Counted from the first letter of the stretch, positions 31,653-43,646 are shown. The stretch: 64,000 nucleotides of DNA from Berberis thunbergii (GCA_003290165.1 QNQO01000520.1:662733-726732); one strand, 5' to 3'. The notes: generated by a model from the sequence alone, not told the origin. Numbers and translations are program-made.

Positions 31653-32375
31653 TGATGTAGTCGATTTCTGCTCTCCTTTCTCGCCTTGACCTACACCTGC
31701 ACAAGTAGCACACATGAGCCAAAGACCACCGTGTGGTGGCCAATGGCACTCTGATGCTTAAGTTAGATAAAGCTTGGGAGAAGTTAAAAGCTGTAAATTG
31801 GGTTTATGTACATAGCAAACCTTAGTTCATCGACCTTATCTCCCTCTTATAGTGTGAGAATCCTTGTTCGGTTAGGCCATCGGTAGTGTAGTTTAGGGAA
31901 AGAGATCTTGCTGGAGATCCTTTTCTAGCTGGGAGTTGTCCATGTAGGGTAGTTTTCCTACACGACTTATGCTCCTAGATCCGCGGGACATGTTTCCCTT
32001 TCTGAGTGTTGTCCATGCAAGGAAGTTTCCTTGTGTGACTTATACTCTAGTATTTGTTTTATTGTCAAAACCAATGTATTGCTTGCTTGTCTGTCTTCAG
32101 TCGATCCCCCAGATACTTGCCTTATCAGGGCTTGCTTTCGCCTTATCAGGGCTTTCTCTTGCCTTTTAAGGGATTATGAGTATTGGGCTTAACTGCATGA
32201 CATGTGGGCTTAGTGGCGCATTGCAATTTGGGTCCGACCTTTTATATCCTACCAATAATGGGCTTAATGATGTTTGGGCCTTGCTAGATTAGGCATGCAA
32301 TCAAACATGCTTTTGTTCTGTTGACGAGATTATCATGACATGCGTACGATCAGAGGACGGTTTGATGTATCATCA
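31653..32375 (-). repeat. 5' LTR of B2
   Basis: 723 bp, TGATGTAGTCGATTTC to GATGTATCATCA, followed directly by the GTTGC duplication. Confidence 0.9.
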
Positions 32376-32900
32376 GTTGCGTTATAACATAAAGACTGTA
32401 AACTATATATATATATATATATATATATTTTTAATCATTGATCGGTAATTTTGTCTTGAGGCAGCTTTGCTGAAGATTAAAGTTACATTGTTATCATTTT
32501 TGCACCATTTTCATCATCTGTGTTGGTGATAGAAGTTGAAATCCACAAAAGAACAAAAAAAAATTGTACATTTTATTTTGTGTAAAACACTTCAAAATCA
32601 ATCAAAACTAAGAAAATTCATTTCGGACCTGCAGTAGCCCGCTATAGTTCTCTTCAAAATTGATGTTTGAGCTGCAGCTTGTTTAATCCTGACTTCTTCA
32701 TGTGATCCTTTTGCCTTTATGGGATTTGAATGTATCAACGAATATTTGAACTTATGAAGTAAGAATATTCCTGTAATCTGGGGTTTGAAAAATCAATTTG
32801 CATTTGTTGGACTCTCCGTTGATGTTGAGTAGTTCTGTGATGATTTCGAATGAACAACCTGGTGATTGACAAATCTTTCTTATAAGACATTATCTTCTTT
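32376..32900. other. AT-rich DNA with a TA microsatellite
   Basis: GTTGC at 32376-32380 is the right duplication of B2. A (TA)n run of about 26 bp lies at 32404-32429. No gene is seen. Confidence 0.6.
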
Positions 32901-32904
32901 CCCA

Positions 32905-33130
32905 GAGAATCCAACAAAGTTAACATAGAAACAGACTGACCCTGGTGATTAGTCGGGATGTATATACATTTGGCCTACATTGTGGGCAGTTACAGTGAGA
33001 CTCAAACCATGTGTCAATGCAATCTGCTTTGCATTCCCCCAAGCACACTACACAATCTGTCATCTGGGTTGTTTTCGTTCAATACTTGCATCAATGTGCC
33101 ATGCTTGCAAATAAGCTACTGCATTAGAGC
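32905..33130 (-). pseudogene. RING-H2 (ATL-type) finger remnant
   Basis: One minus frame reads ADCIDTWFESHCNCPQCRPN (about 32964-33027), the C-terminal half of a RING-H2 finger (H-x-x-C-I-D-x-W-x-x-S-H-x-x-C-P-x-C-R) as in ATL ubiquitin ligases. An upstream segment in another frame, NENNPDDRLCSV, fits the middle of the domain. The first cysteine pair and the H-x-F-H step are lost or shifted. A stop follows at about 32920. Confidence 0.5.
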
Positions 33131-33503
33131 TTTTTGGCATTGATTTGATTTTAGTAGTAATTGTAGCATGTTGGTGTTTGTTTGTTCTTCAAATTGTTTA
33201 ATTTGTGAAGTTGTTGTGGCTCAAGTAATTGTTTGCAGTTCATTTTAACAAATTTACATTTTTACATCAAAATTGTAGGTTTAGAAGTTTGAAAGTTGAT
33301 CCAAGGTTTGAATCACGGTGTTAGATCAAAGGATCAAATTCATGTTGTTCTTGTATGAGACCTGTTAAGGAATGGTTGTTGTTCAAAGCCACGTTGTTGT
33401 GTTACAAGCAACTAAAAGGTTGAGAATTGATACCTTATATAAGTAAGGAAGCATACAAACATGTTAATATCAGTGACTATTACACCTCCCTAGCCAATGA
33501 CAA

Positions 33504-34110
33504 CCAAGGATTGTGATTTCGTTTTTCGAGTTAGTTTCAGTATCTTGATTTTAAGAATATTTCGAAAAATATATCGGTGTGTGCAGAAAAAACGTAAAAA
33601 TTTCGAGGATACATAACTAATATATAATGAATTTCGAGGGTATATGAAAATGTGAAAGAAATATATGCAAGTAAATAAATCTATTAAACATATTAAATGA
33701 AGCCTAAATACCAAGAAATGAAACAAACATGAAATCAATATAATTAGAAAATCAGGGGTTTCACAAATAAATTTATAAGTAGAAGAAATGATAATTAGAA
33801 AATCAGAGAGGTGGTTTTAAAAATCATAGAAGAATTGATAATACGAAAAACCCCGAAATTTACGAAAAACTTTAGAAAATTTTCCAAAAAAAAATCCTAG
33901 AAAAAATGTATTTTTTGGCAGCTGGGTTTTGTATTTTTATGGAAAAAAATTTTAATTTACGAAAAATTTCCGAAATTAACGAAAAAATCTAGAAATTTTT
34001 TGAAAAAACTTTCAAAAAATATAACTTTTTATTTCCCCATTTTCTTTTCGTATCAAAAAATGAAATTTTTGTTCAAATTTCGCGAGATTTCGCGGAATCA
34101 CATTCCTTGG
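33504..34110. mobile_element. TIR element with 6-bp flanking duplication
   Basis: The left end CCAAGGATTGTGATTTCG and, on minus, the right end CCAAGGAATGTGATTCCGCG form an inverted repeat. TGACAA flanks both ends (33498-33503 and 34111-34116). The 607-bp interior is AT-rich with many TTCGAAA/TTTCGT words and no transposase. A 6-bp duplication fits no common plant superfamily well, so the class is open. Confidence 0.65.
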
Positions 34111-34116
34111 TGACAA

Positions 34117-36047
34117 CAATAAAAATGGCATTAGGTGGGATATTATGAATAGTTGTAGGCATCACCAAAAGCTATACATATGGAATTTTTGCAAGTAGTG
34201 TACATTAAGTTAATTCCGTGTCAACATCTAATTATCTTGGTAACAAAAACTTCATTAATGGTTTTCATCCTTTAAAATACAATGGAGATAAGAGGAATAA
34301 AATACAGAGGATGGAGTTGTTGTTTTCTTGCATCTTCACATTGATGTTTAACAAGAAGCTTGTCAAGATGGTAGAGTTTACATTTGAAATGGGTTTTACC
34401 CAAATCTTTACATTGATATCAAGTTTTGCAAGAATGTTATGACATTTAATTACAATGTGCTAGTAAGATTTTGTAGCAAGGATGTTACGCGTTTGATTTA
34501 TATTGTGCTATGTCAGACTTTTTTGCAAGGTTGTTATGCATTTGATTAGTAACAACCAATTATTTCATCGAAATTTTTGATTTGATCTACAATAATCAGT
34601 AATTGACATTGTGTTTTACATGTAGATCCAATGAACTTGGCTTGTCAAGAACACCCTATTTGGTTTTGGACTTCAAAATGTTGTATACACCTTCAAAATA
34701 TTGCATAAGTCAAACCTCCTCTTCACTTATTTGATTGTGCGGATGACAATTCAAGCATGAGATCTGCAAGGAAAACAAATTTTTATTACATTTTCCCTAT
34801 TATAATAAATATTGGCTGTAACTTAACCCCATATAATAAATTGAATTTAAGAATGCCCATGAAACATGACAAACTTGCGAGAGGTTGAAGATGACCTGCA
34901 ACTCTAAACAAATGTCCTTAGAAATGATTATATGGAAACAACTGACTTGACTTACCTCTATGATGGTGTTCTAAACTGAAATTTATCGATGAAATAACTC
35001 AGCTCCAAGGATTTGTGTAACCTTTATGTAATTAAACTCAAACTTCAAAACTTGGGTTTGCGCTAGTTTTCCTACTTCAAATACATTTAATCTAAAGTGA
35101 AATAACATGTGAGAAACTCAAATTTCATGGGAAGCTTTGAATTTGAATACCTTTGCTCAAATCAACCACTCTTCCTCTTTCCCGTCAATGATCCTAACGG
35201 CTACTGGGAAATTTGACTCTCAACCCTCAAATGAGGACATGTAAGGTGCATTTTGCGAATTTTGAACTTTGAATCTCACTCCTCAAATCATTTAAGGGCA
35301 TTTTTGTCCTTAAATTGAACCAACTCATACATTGACAGTCAAGGCAAGTTGACTGCTAGTCTTGGGGGCAAAGTGCAATACTGATTTATTCTGGGGTGAC
35401 CTTGAATTAGCTATTTATTATGGGGGAAAAAATAAATGACTTTTTTTTTTAAAAGATGAGTAGGATTTTTTTTTATCGAATTTTATAACCATTAAATGCC
35501 TCCACCATGGTTTGAACCGTGGACTTGTGGTATTGTCACCACAAGTCTACCAACTGAGCTAGTACCCGATGGCAACGACCACACATTTTCCCTTGTAGTG
35601 TGTAATTGTGCCTTCGACATGTTGCCCTAGGTTTTGAGGAGTGTCAACTCAGGCTATTGGGTCATGTCTTCAACACTCTCATATAAACTTTCCAATAGGT
35701 AATATACAAGTAAGTTAGTATAAACAGTCGGATGAATACAACCTCAACAGTTTACAAATGTATGACAATTTTGATAAAATCTACTCTGTTTATCAACTTT
35801 TGAAAGCGATATTAGTATGTGTTTCCCTATAAAATATATTCTGTTATGTTTTACCTTAAATGAAGAGAATAAGAAGTCAAACAATAAATTCTCAAATAAA
35901 TTCATAACATTAACATCATCATTTAACACAACTACAGTCTAACCTCTCTAAATTAATACCCCAATAATTAATAACCTCTTACATTAATAAAATTTTGTGA
36001 AACCGACCGCATTCTATAGACATATTTAATATTTTTGCTATCTAATT
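34117..36047. other. AT-rich DNA, no gene seen
   Basis: Apart from the tRNA-like sequence at 35500-35575 I see no conserved protein or repeat. The last bases TAATT flank the LTR of element C. Confidence 0.4.
35500..35575 (-). repeat. tRNA-derived sequence, probably a SINE head
   Basis: On minus: TAGCTCAGTTGGTAGAC (A box and D arm), an 8-bp perfect stem CTTGTGGT/ACCACAAG in the anticodon-arm place, then CACGGTTCAAACC (B box). The stem is longer than a tRNA allows. The sequence runs on into a tail ending in an A run near 35465, so a Pol III SINE is likelier than a working tRNA gene. Confidence 0.5.
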
Positions 36048-36584
36048 TGATGATACATCAAATAATCCTTTAATCACGACCGTACACATGGCAAAGACAA
36101 TCCATCAAGAGGAACAAACACTTCAATCTCAACAAAGATAACAGGCCCAGAAGCCCGAAGAGGTAGACCCAGTCATTAAAGGCCAAAAAGGGTTTTTAGT
36201 AATAGACCATATCCAAAGGCCCAACAAACCTCTTCCATTAGAGAAGATAAACATTACGAATGAGACAAGTCATGGTGGGAATCACTCCCCCAAGGACGTA
36301 TCTCAATGAAAGAGGAGACCGTTGTGAGGAATGTCCCCCTCATCACGCCTAAATGCTTAAATCACGCAAGGAGTTAATTAAGTACATTATATAAGGTAAA
36401 TGGAACATTCGACAAAAAAGTATGCAAAATAATACAACTAAACTATACTCTGTCCAAATTCATTATCTCCCACAGTTTACTGACTTAAGCATCGGAGTGC
36501 TTTTGGCCACCAAACGGGTGGCCTTTTACAATCTAACCTTGTTTTGCAGGTCGGATATCTAGGAGAACATATTTGGACGCATCA
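36048..36584 (+). repeat. 5' LTR of C
   Basis: 537 bp, TGATGATACATCAAATAATC to TTTGGACGCATCA. It holds CTTAAGCATCGGAGTGC followed by the hairpin GGCCACCAAACGGGTGGCC, the same pair seen in A and B. Confidence 0.85.
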
Positions 36585-36604
36585 GTTTGGCGCTGTCTAT
36601 GGGG
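36585..36604 (+). other. Primer binding site of C
   Basis: GTTTGGCGCTGTCTATGGGG right after the LTR, close to the tRNA-Asp-type site of A. Confidence 0.65.
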
Positions 36605-36685
36605 AACAACATTTTCCTTTTTTAAAGAAAATTTTTTGTTGGTGGTTTCTTTAGCATAAATCGATAACAGAAAGATTTGGTGCAA

Positions 36686-38220
36686 ATGGAACATCCTACA
36701 AATTCTCAGCTTAGCAACAATCAAGACAACCCTTCCACCAGCGAAACTGAATTACCGAGCAAGCATATCTAAAATCCAACACTGAGAAAACCAATTATGC
36801 AAGGTAATGCAGTTCCACCAAACAGTATGGTGTCCCAACAATCTCAGACATTTGGCGGTACAATGACAAATCTTCGTGTGGATCAATTCTTGGTCTAAAT
36901 GGATTATCTGGCTAAATTGGTCGAAAGGCTCACTTAGCAACGTGTTCCACCTGTCGAACACGTCTGAATGCCACTTCAGCAAAATTTCACTACCACGTTC
37001 GAGATAACCACGAAGCCCTTGTAGAGCTTCAGTGGATGAACTATGAGGGAAGCAAACCGTAGGGAGATGGACACCAGATTGATGAAATTCTCCCACAAGC
37101 TCAATTCAGGATTGAAGTTACATATCCCAATGTGCTTTATGAGTTGGCCAGCTCACCATTTTCCGACGCAATCATGAATACCCCTCTGCCACAAAAGTTT
37201 ACTTGGCCAAAGTTTGAAACTTATGATAGAACTACTGATCCATCGGACCATCTGCGACATTTCCACCACATGATGGCACTTAAAGAAAGCACATAGTCCA
37301 TTATGTGCATAACCTTTCCGACTAACCTCACATCTACAACAACGAGTTGGTTCAGTAGCCTTCCACCTAGATTAATAAATTATTTTCAAGCATTGGCTAC
37401 AACCTTCATCACAAGATTCATTGGCAGTCAACAGATCAGAAAGGGTGCTCATTGCTTGCTTCACACCAAGCAAAATTTTGATGAGACTCCCAGGGAGTAC
37501 GTTACTCATTTCACTAACGAGTTAACCATGATCGATGGATGCAGTGACGACACAACCGTAATCACTTTCACCCTTGAGGAGGACCATTTTACAACTCACT
37601 GAACCTGGATTCTCCGAAAAGCATGGCAACCTTGCTGAAAAATTCTAAAAAGTACATCACCCTCGAGGAGATGTGGGCCGCCAAGAAGAAAAATGAGTCT
37701 GAGAAAAGATCCTTCCCAACGAATTGAGTAAATTGGTTAATCCTAAAGGCATCTAACCAACGACAGGTCCAAATTCTGCAAATAGGAACTCAAAAAACTA
37801 CAATCTGAAAGAGCTAGACATGAACAGTCAACACACTCGATCAACAAAAAGTACAAACCATTTACTGCTCTAAAAACAAGTCTGGCAACTATTCTAAAGT
37901 CCAAGGAAAATTGGGAAGACGTCAAGTGGCTATTCAAACTAAGGGGAGATTCGTCCGAAGAGATAAGAGGAAATATTATTTTTTTCCACAAGGACCACAG
38001 ACACTACACGAAAGACTGCTACAACCTAAATAATGAAATCAAGTACTGGATCCAGAGAGCACGACTCGGTGAATTCATCAGTTTAAAATACGAGCAGTCA
38101 AAAGGGAAAGTGAAAGGGGACACTACAACAGGGTCAAATGAACAGTCCAGAGAACTTGTATACATCTTGCATGATGTAGCCGAAGATAAAGAACGATCTA
38201 ACTGATCATGGAAGCAATCC
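36686..38220 (+). pseudogene. Gag of element C, broken
   Basis: The capsid region is nearly continuous from about 37170: NTPLPQKFTWPKFETYDRTT, then DPSDHLRHFHHMMALKEST, a stop, and FSSLPPRLINYFQALATTFI with EYVTHFTNELTMIDGCSDDT (to 37602). The knuckle region (about 37975-38085) reads FFHKDHRHYTKDCYNLNNEI. Its first Cys is lost, compared with CSFH in A. The N-terminal part (36686-37170) has several stops. Confidence 0.75.
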
Positions 38221-39148
38221 ATCCGAGACTAACGGACGAGGATATGATATTTGTACCTTCAAGTTCAACGTGCTAGAATTTATCACCCGATTCTAATTTA
38301 TTCTGAGAAAAATGCACAGGGAGTTCATTTCCCTCACAATGACACCCTTGTGATTCCAATGTCTATAGCCACGTAGGAAATCAATAAAATACTCATTGAC
38401 ACGAGTAGCTCAACCAACCTTCTATTCTTACGGCATTTCGCAAGATGCAGTTAAACGAATAGGGACTTACACCCACTTACCAACCTATGGTGGGTTTCAG
38501 CGAGGAACAATGCCACCCACTCGGACTAATTCGACTACCAGATGTGGTAGGAACACTAGGTAAACAATGATCCTATTAATAGACTTCTTCATTGTTGACG
38601 TGCCTTCAACATATAATATGATTTTAGGAAGACACTGGCTACACGAAATGGATGCAATATTTTCCACCCCTACACCAATGCTTAAAGTATAACGTTGGTG
38701 ATGACGTTGGGGTCGTCAAAGGAGACCAGTCGGTTGTGCGTGAATGTCATTATGCAACAATGAAAGCCCCCAACAGATAACAATCACAATCACGACCAGA
38801 GGAGCCATCACAGCAACCTGGTCAACTACAAATAAATCATAACCTCCCAGAAGACAATGCAACACTAGTTAGTCCAAGAGGCCGACCAAATACTGGACAA
38901 CCGGAGGAAGAGACAATACCAGTCCATCTGGACGAAAAAGAAGTGAGCAAAATAATTTGTATCAACCCAAAACTTCACCTGAAATTGACTAAACAATTGA
39001 TCAAACTGCTAAAAGATAACTAGGACATCTTCACTTGGACAATGAAGGACATGGTAGGCATTGGCCCCTCCATCATAACTTACAGTTTGCGAGTCAACCC
39101 GAATAAAAAGAAAGTCCGATAGAAAATAAGGCCACTTTCTAAGCCAGG
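38221..39148 (+). pseudogene. Protease and RT lead-in of element C, broken
   Basis: The protease motif appears as NKILIDTSSSTNLLF (D-T-S instead of D-T-G). It is followed by VDVPSTYNMILGRHWLHEMD and VVKGDQSVVRECHYATM. Further on, near 38990-39140, comes DNXDIFTWTMKDMVGIGPSI and YSLRVNPNKKKVR, the usual approach to gypsy RT (the F-x-W-x-x-x-D-M-x-G-I motif). RT proper is cut off at the junction with B3. Frameshifts and stops occur throughout. Confidence 0.65.
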
Positions 39149-39760
39149 CATCATGACATTGACTAAGCTCCCACTTTCTAAGCCGCCAGAATTCACGCAC
39201 AGCGAACTAGGCTTAGAGTAGACCAGAAGCCATCGTCATCAGCGATCATTGCTTGCGTAAGAGCGGTGACCCTTGGCAAACCATCTTAATCAGACGTTGA
39301 GAGTGCTTACTAGACTCCAACTTTCTAAGCCATTGGAATCCGTTATTGTAGGATTAGGCTTCGAGCAGACTAGAAGCTATTGTCATCTGTCATCACTGAC
39401 TAAGCTTTGGCTGGGTTCGGTCGCTATTGTCCATGTTTGGACAATGATCCCTGGTAAGCTGTCTTGATTAGGCATCAGAGCGCTGAGAAAACTGACACTT
39501 TTTAAACCATTGACACCCGTTTAATGGACTGACCATTAGAGCGGACCAGAAGCTATCGTCATAGATCAAAATCAATTAAGCTTTGGTTAGGTTTGGCAAC
39601 CATTATCTACAATTGGACAATGGTCCCAGAAGGTGTTACAAACACTGACAAAGCTCCCACTTTCTGCATTGTCAGCTTTTGGCGGGCTAGGCGTTAGAGC
39701 GGATCAAAAGCTATTGTAATCAATCAGAGCTACTAAGCTTTAGTCAGAATATAATTTTGG
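39149..39760. repeat. Tandem array (170-180 bp unit) in B3
   Basis: About three and a half units alignable with 26940-27660. The left edge coincides with the junction to C. Confidence 0.8.
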
Positions 39761-39769
39761 GCATGCAAG

Positions 39770-40060
39770 TCTAACTCTGGATCGATTGATCAGACTAATA
39801 ATAGATTAACTAGCTTTAATAAACAACAACAGAATAATAATAAGGCGGACGCCTTGGACTTATTGAAAGTACTCTGTAGGTGCGCTTCTTATTCCATGGG
39901 CGCTCGAGGCCTTCGCTGTTTGTGTCTTTGCATGTGATGGGCCGAATCTGGTAGGGCCTATTAATTGGCGGGGCCCAAGTGGAAAAAATCTTTGTAGATC
40001 AGCGTGCCATGTGTACAATGCAGATTCTAAGATGGTTAAGTATTGGTTACTCCCTAAATT
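39770..40060 (-). repeat. Inner LTR-like end of family D in B3
   Basis: Alignable with 27720-28015 (GGATCGATTGATCRGACTAA at the left, GATCAGCGTGCCA near 39996). The polypurine tract is shorter here (GGGAGTAACC on minus, 40044-40053). Confidence 0.45.
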
Positions 40061-40201
40061 AATGGGGTTGCGTGTAAAGCCATTAATTAGATGAATGTGG
40101 ACTCGTGCAGTTGCAATTGGAACCGTCGTTTCCATATTTCTCGTACATCATTTAAGGCTGACGTAAATGTTGGCTGATGTTGCTTCGTAAATCACCACGC
40201 C

Positions 40202-40209
40202 TATATATA
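40202..40209 (+). promoter_or_regulatory. TATA box of the short antisense unit in B3
   Basis: TATATATAGG, in the same place relative to the ORF as TATAAATAGG at 28156. Confidence 0.5.
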
Positions 40210-40239
40210 GGCTAGTCATTCTTTATTTCAAGCATTGCA

Positions 40240-40485
40240 ATGAGCATTGCGGAGCATGTTTTTCAAATGCTTCTTACCAAAGAATATCCTTTGGGTTTTC
40301 CAAAGGCTAAAGGAAGATTTTTGTTAATGCAGTCTTTGAATGTTCTGACATTTGCAGAGATGAGTCTTAATAAAACATGCTATTATGCAGTGCCACCTAA
40401 TCTAGGTGATCATCCAAATGATTCTATGAGGTCTTGTAATATCTTCTTACATTGCGAAGAAGAGCTTCATATTCCCTCTCAATGA
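40240..40485 (+). CDS. Short antisense ORF D of B3, function unknown
   Basis: 81 codons, homologous to 28193-28528 without a frame break but ending earlier at a TGA. Met1 and Met10 are both conserved; Met10 is at 40267. Between the copies, differences are spread over all codon positions as far as I can judge, so I cannot claim purifying selection. Its poly(A)-type signal is near 41041. Confidence 0.45.
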   Translation: MSIAEHVFQMLLTKEYPLGFPKAKGRFLLMQSLNVLTFAEMSLNKTCYYAVPPNLGDHPNDSMRSCNIFLHCEEELHIPSQ

Positions 40486-41199
40486 TTAGGTATGTCTTCC
40501 ATTTTCTCGTATTCCACGGCCATTTGCGCCATCTAGTTTTGGAAATTATCCTTGCAGCTAGTTTTGGGGTGATCGTTCCTACTGTGTCTACTAGGTTTAA
40601 CGCATGATGCCACAATCGGAAGGCAGGTTGGCGGAACAGAGCTCTAATGGATGCAACCTTCGGTCCTGGGATGTTAACTCCTCAGTACCCCAGGCATTCC
40701 TCTATTGAGAGACGTCCTTATTTGCTTTCTTCTGCTCTAGTTCCAGGTCCTCTTCGTAGGCTGATTGGCAGAGTGAAGATGTATGTATTTTGTTTCGAGG
40801 TTCATGCTGCCACTTTTAGATCATCATTGCGATGTGATTTGGCGGAGAAAAAATCGAGCGTGAACTTGCGTCCTTCTTCAAGTACTTTACTTTTACCACC
40901 TTCTCTGGAGGCAGATTGGTGAAACGAAGTCTCAATGTATTAATTAGCAGATGTAATTTGCACCGGACTTAGATACTTGTAGTGTGTAAACTTTTGTACT
41001 AGTCAGTCGACCAAGCTTTGTAATAACTTTCATTACAATCAATGAAATCTATTTTATTCCTTGATTATGTTTCTTGTGAACAATTCTTCAAAATTGAAAA
41101 AGAAAAATAGAAAACAAAAACGAAATCAAAACAACAAAATAATTTGACTCCGAGTGAGAAAGTGAGAATTAAGCTATCTCGACTCTGAAGGAAGCTCGT

Positions 41200-43547
41200 A
41201 TGGTTCCGACTTAGATTGCGTAGTCCTTCTAGCGAAGTGTTTGCTTGCAAAGTTATTGAAGAGTGGACTTTGTGCTGGCATGCAATTCCTTGCTGATTAT
41301 CAACTCTTGTAGTAGGTGCCCGTTTGCTGAAGTGTTGTTACCTAGCTTTATATTGGTTTGGATGGAATCTCCAGATCTGAATTTTGGCTCTCTGCATGAC
41401 TACACTTTGGTTGTCGGGCCTTTTCACTGTCCGTGCAGATTGATTCTCCCCCTTTGATTGGGCCTGGTGCCTGATAAGTCAGTTCCGCGAGCCCAAGCTA
41501 TAATTGATAACAATTCAATTGTTTCAGGGCTGCATAATGGCAGTCTTTTGCTACAGGTTGATCTCATCGGATAGTTCCTAGGGCTTGATTGGATTTGTAT
41601 TTGATGCATTGGTGCAGAGTGGAAGCTACCGCCTTCATATGGTGAAACGAAAGTTTTCCCAGAATAATGTTGGAGGTGGACGAAACGTCAACCACCATAA
41701 TTCTTGGACAAGGTACTTTTGCAATTGTGGTTTTCCCGCCACCACCATTAGAATGATCTTCCCAAAAGGAAAACATTTCTCTCCACTGAATCCGACTATA
41801 GGGTGAGTGGCGAGGGTTAAGTATTTCTCCTGGAGTTGCATGTTTCGGAATGCGCTGCGAAACGTGATATTAAGTGAGCTTCTTATATGCACCAAGGCCC
41901 TTTTCACCTCCCACTTTGTGATGATGACGGAGATGACCAGGGCGTCATTGTGAGGAGAATCTACACCCTGGAAATCCCTATCCTTAAATGTCAATGGTGG
42001 GATCAGGCTCTGAATTCATGCATGCTGTTCTTATCGGTCCTCGTACTGGGGTGGTTTCTGCATCTCAGTCAGCGTCCTCTTTTGTGACATGTTGGATTGT
42101 TTTCCCTCGGGACCGACCCCATGAAGGACATAAATGATGCCAAGAGCTTCTTTTACAATCTCCTTGGCATCGTCTTCCCTTTCCTTTGCCTAGCCCTGAC
42201 TCATGTCCGAGCTCAAGAACTCCTGGAGATTGCCTTTCCTGATCTAGTACTCGACTTCTCCTCTGAGGTTTCTGCAATTTTGGGTATCGTGCCCGTCTTC
42301 GTTATGGAAAGCGTAATATTTGTTGTTGTCGCACCGAGTGGGGTCTCCTCATTGCTTAGGGGGGCACTTCAGTTTTTCCCAATTCTTGATGGACTCGAGG
42401 ATGTCGAACGGACTGGAGTTGAGAAGGGTGGCAGATTTAGACTCGACATAATTGGAGGCTTTATCCTGCCTTGTGCGTCCGTAATCGGTCTTACTATCAT
42501 CACGCTTCCTCTTACTCCCGTCATCCTCATTTTTCTTCCCTACTTTCTTGTCCCTAGGGACATAGGGTTTCTTCTTGGATTCCACCTCCTTATTGGTGGT
42601 CAGCATCTCGTCTAAAGTGATATATCTCTGGGCATCCTTCAACAGGTATGCCATATTGGTTGGGGAGTCTAGAGTAAGGAAATCATAAAACTTCCCTCTC
42701 CTCAGACTTGAGGTGAAGGCCGTGACGACAGTATCATCACCAGAACCGTCGATGAGAGTCAACTTATCGTTGAAGTGCGTGACATCCTCTCTTAACGTCT
42801 CGTTCTACTTCTGTTTAAGGGGTCAGCAGATACTGCGGGTCCTTCCCGATTCATTAGCTACCCACAAAGCGTGTGAGAAATTCCTTCGCCAACGTTCAAA
42901 GTGAGTCGATGGACATTGGAGGGAGGCTGCAGAACCAGGTTAACACTGTCTTCTTCAGGCGGTAGGAAACAATTGACACATTATCGCATCTGACCCTTCC
43001 TTGAGTGCCATTACGTGTCGGAAGTGGCACAAGTGATCGAATGGGTCTCCCATCCCGTCGTAAAATTCCTGCTTTGGTGAAGCACACTTATTCCGCAGTG
43101 GTTCATCCATGATATGATTGATGAACAAAGGGACAGTGAGGTTGAACAGTACGTCTGGGTCTGTGGCCCCTTGCCGGATGGGGTTTTGCGAGACGTGTTT
43201 GTCGTCCCTGAAAGCTAGGTCTTTGTTGGCCACTCCTCCACCTCTAGTCCACTGGGAAGCCACAGGGGCAGCAAGGCTCTCCTGAACGTGTTCTCTGGAA
43301 CCTTCTGGGGACTGAGCTCTTCGCTACTCAGGATCTCCTCCTGCGGGTGGATGATTCTGCTGATTGAGTATCTCCACCGCTCGTGCGATTTATTGCATCT
43401 GGGTCGATAGTAGATCCACCATTGGGTCTGCCGCGGCTGCCACCGGCGTGGGGGTCTGAGAAGGTTCCTCTTGCAGTGGCGACAACACTGGAACTGGCAG
43501 CGCTCTACTAGTTCAAGCATTTGAGGGTTCAACAACGTCTCCATCAT
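41200..43547 (-). pseudogene. Gag-protease of B3, broken
   Basis: On minus: an N-terminal region (DPDVLFNLTVPLFINHIMDE), the capsid segment FDHLCHFRHVMALKEGSDAI, an intact 137-codon stretch (42349-42762) with AYLLKDAQRYITLDEMLTTN and a Lys/Asp-rich linker, a knuckle near 42230-42350, and a protease with HNDALVISVIITKWEVKRAL. The catalytic D-T-G is H-I-R here. VGFSGEKCFPFGKIIL follows. As in B2, no RT comes after it. Confidence 0.7.
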
Positions 43548-43627
43548 TGCGAGATCATGTTTTCACCATCTTTATGATTCCTTGGGAAAGGAGGTACCAT
43601 TGTTTCTTCTGAGGAACTTTGTCGTTC

Positions 43628-43646
43628 CCCACATACAGCGCCAAAC
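43628..43646 (-). other. Primer binding site of B3
   Basis: TTTGGCGCTGTATGTGGGG on minus next to the LTR. Confidence 0.6.

Larger units (their letters stand above)
23759..32375 (-). mobile_element. Gypsy element B2, complete with target duplication
   Basis: 8,617 bp between perfect 5-bp duplications GTTGC (23754-23758 and 32376-32380). Element order on minus: 5' LTR 31653-32375, primer site, gag and protease, an antisense short ORF unit (28156-29054), an inner polypurine tract and LTR-like end (about 27670-28010), tandem repeats (26940-27660), an antisense Transposase_28-type ORF, a polypurine tract and 3' LTR 23759-24457. RT, RNase H and integrase are absent. The two LTRs are roughly 85% alike by eye, so the insertion is old. 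Confidence 0.88.
36048..39148 (+). mobile_element. Gypsy fragment C (5' half, plus strand)
   Basis: LTR, primer site, gag, protease and the start of RT, in sense on plus. Related to element A (shared LTR end GGACGCATCA and close gag). It breaks off inside the RT lead-in and joins the tandem repeats of B3 within CCACTTTCTAAGCC. Confidence 0.8.

Noticed and set aside
32404..32429. TA run as a regulatory element
   Set aside because: It is a simple microsatellite, like those at 48143 and 52740.
35500..35575. Functional tRNA gene
   Set aside because: The anticodon arm has an 8-bp stem and no proper loop, and the acceptor stem does not pair.
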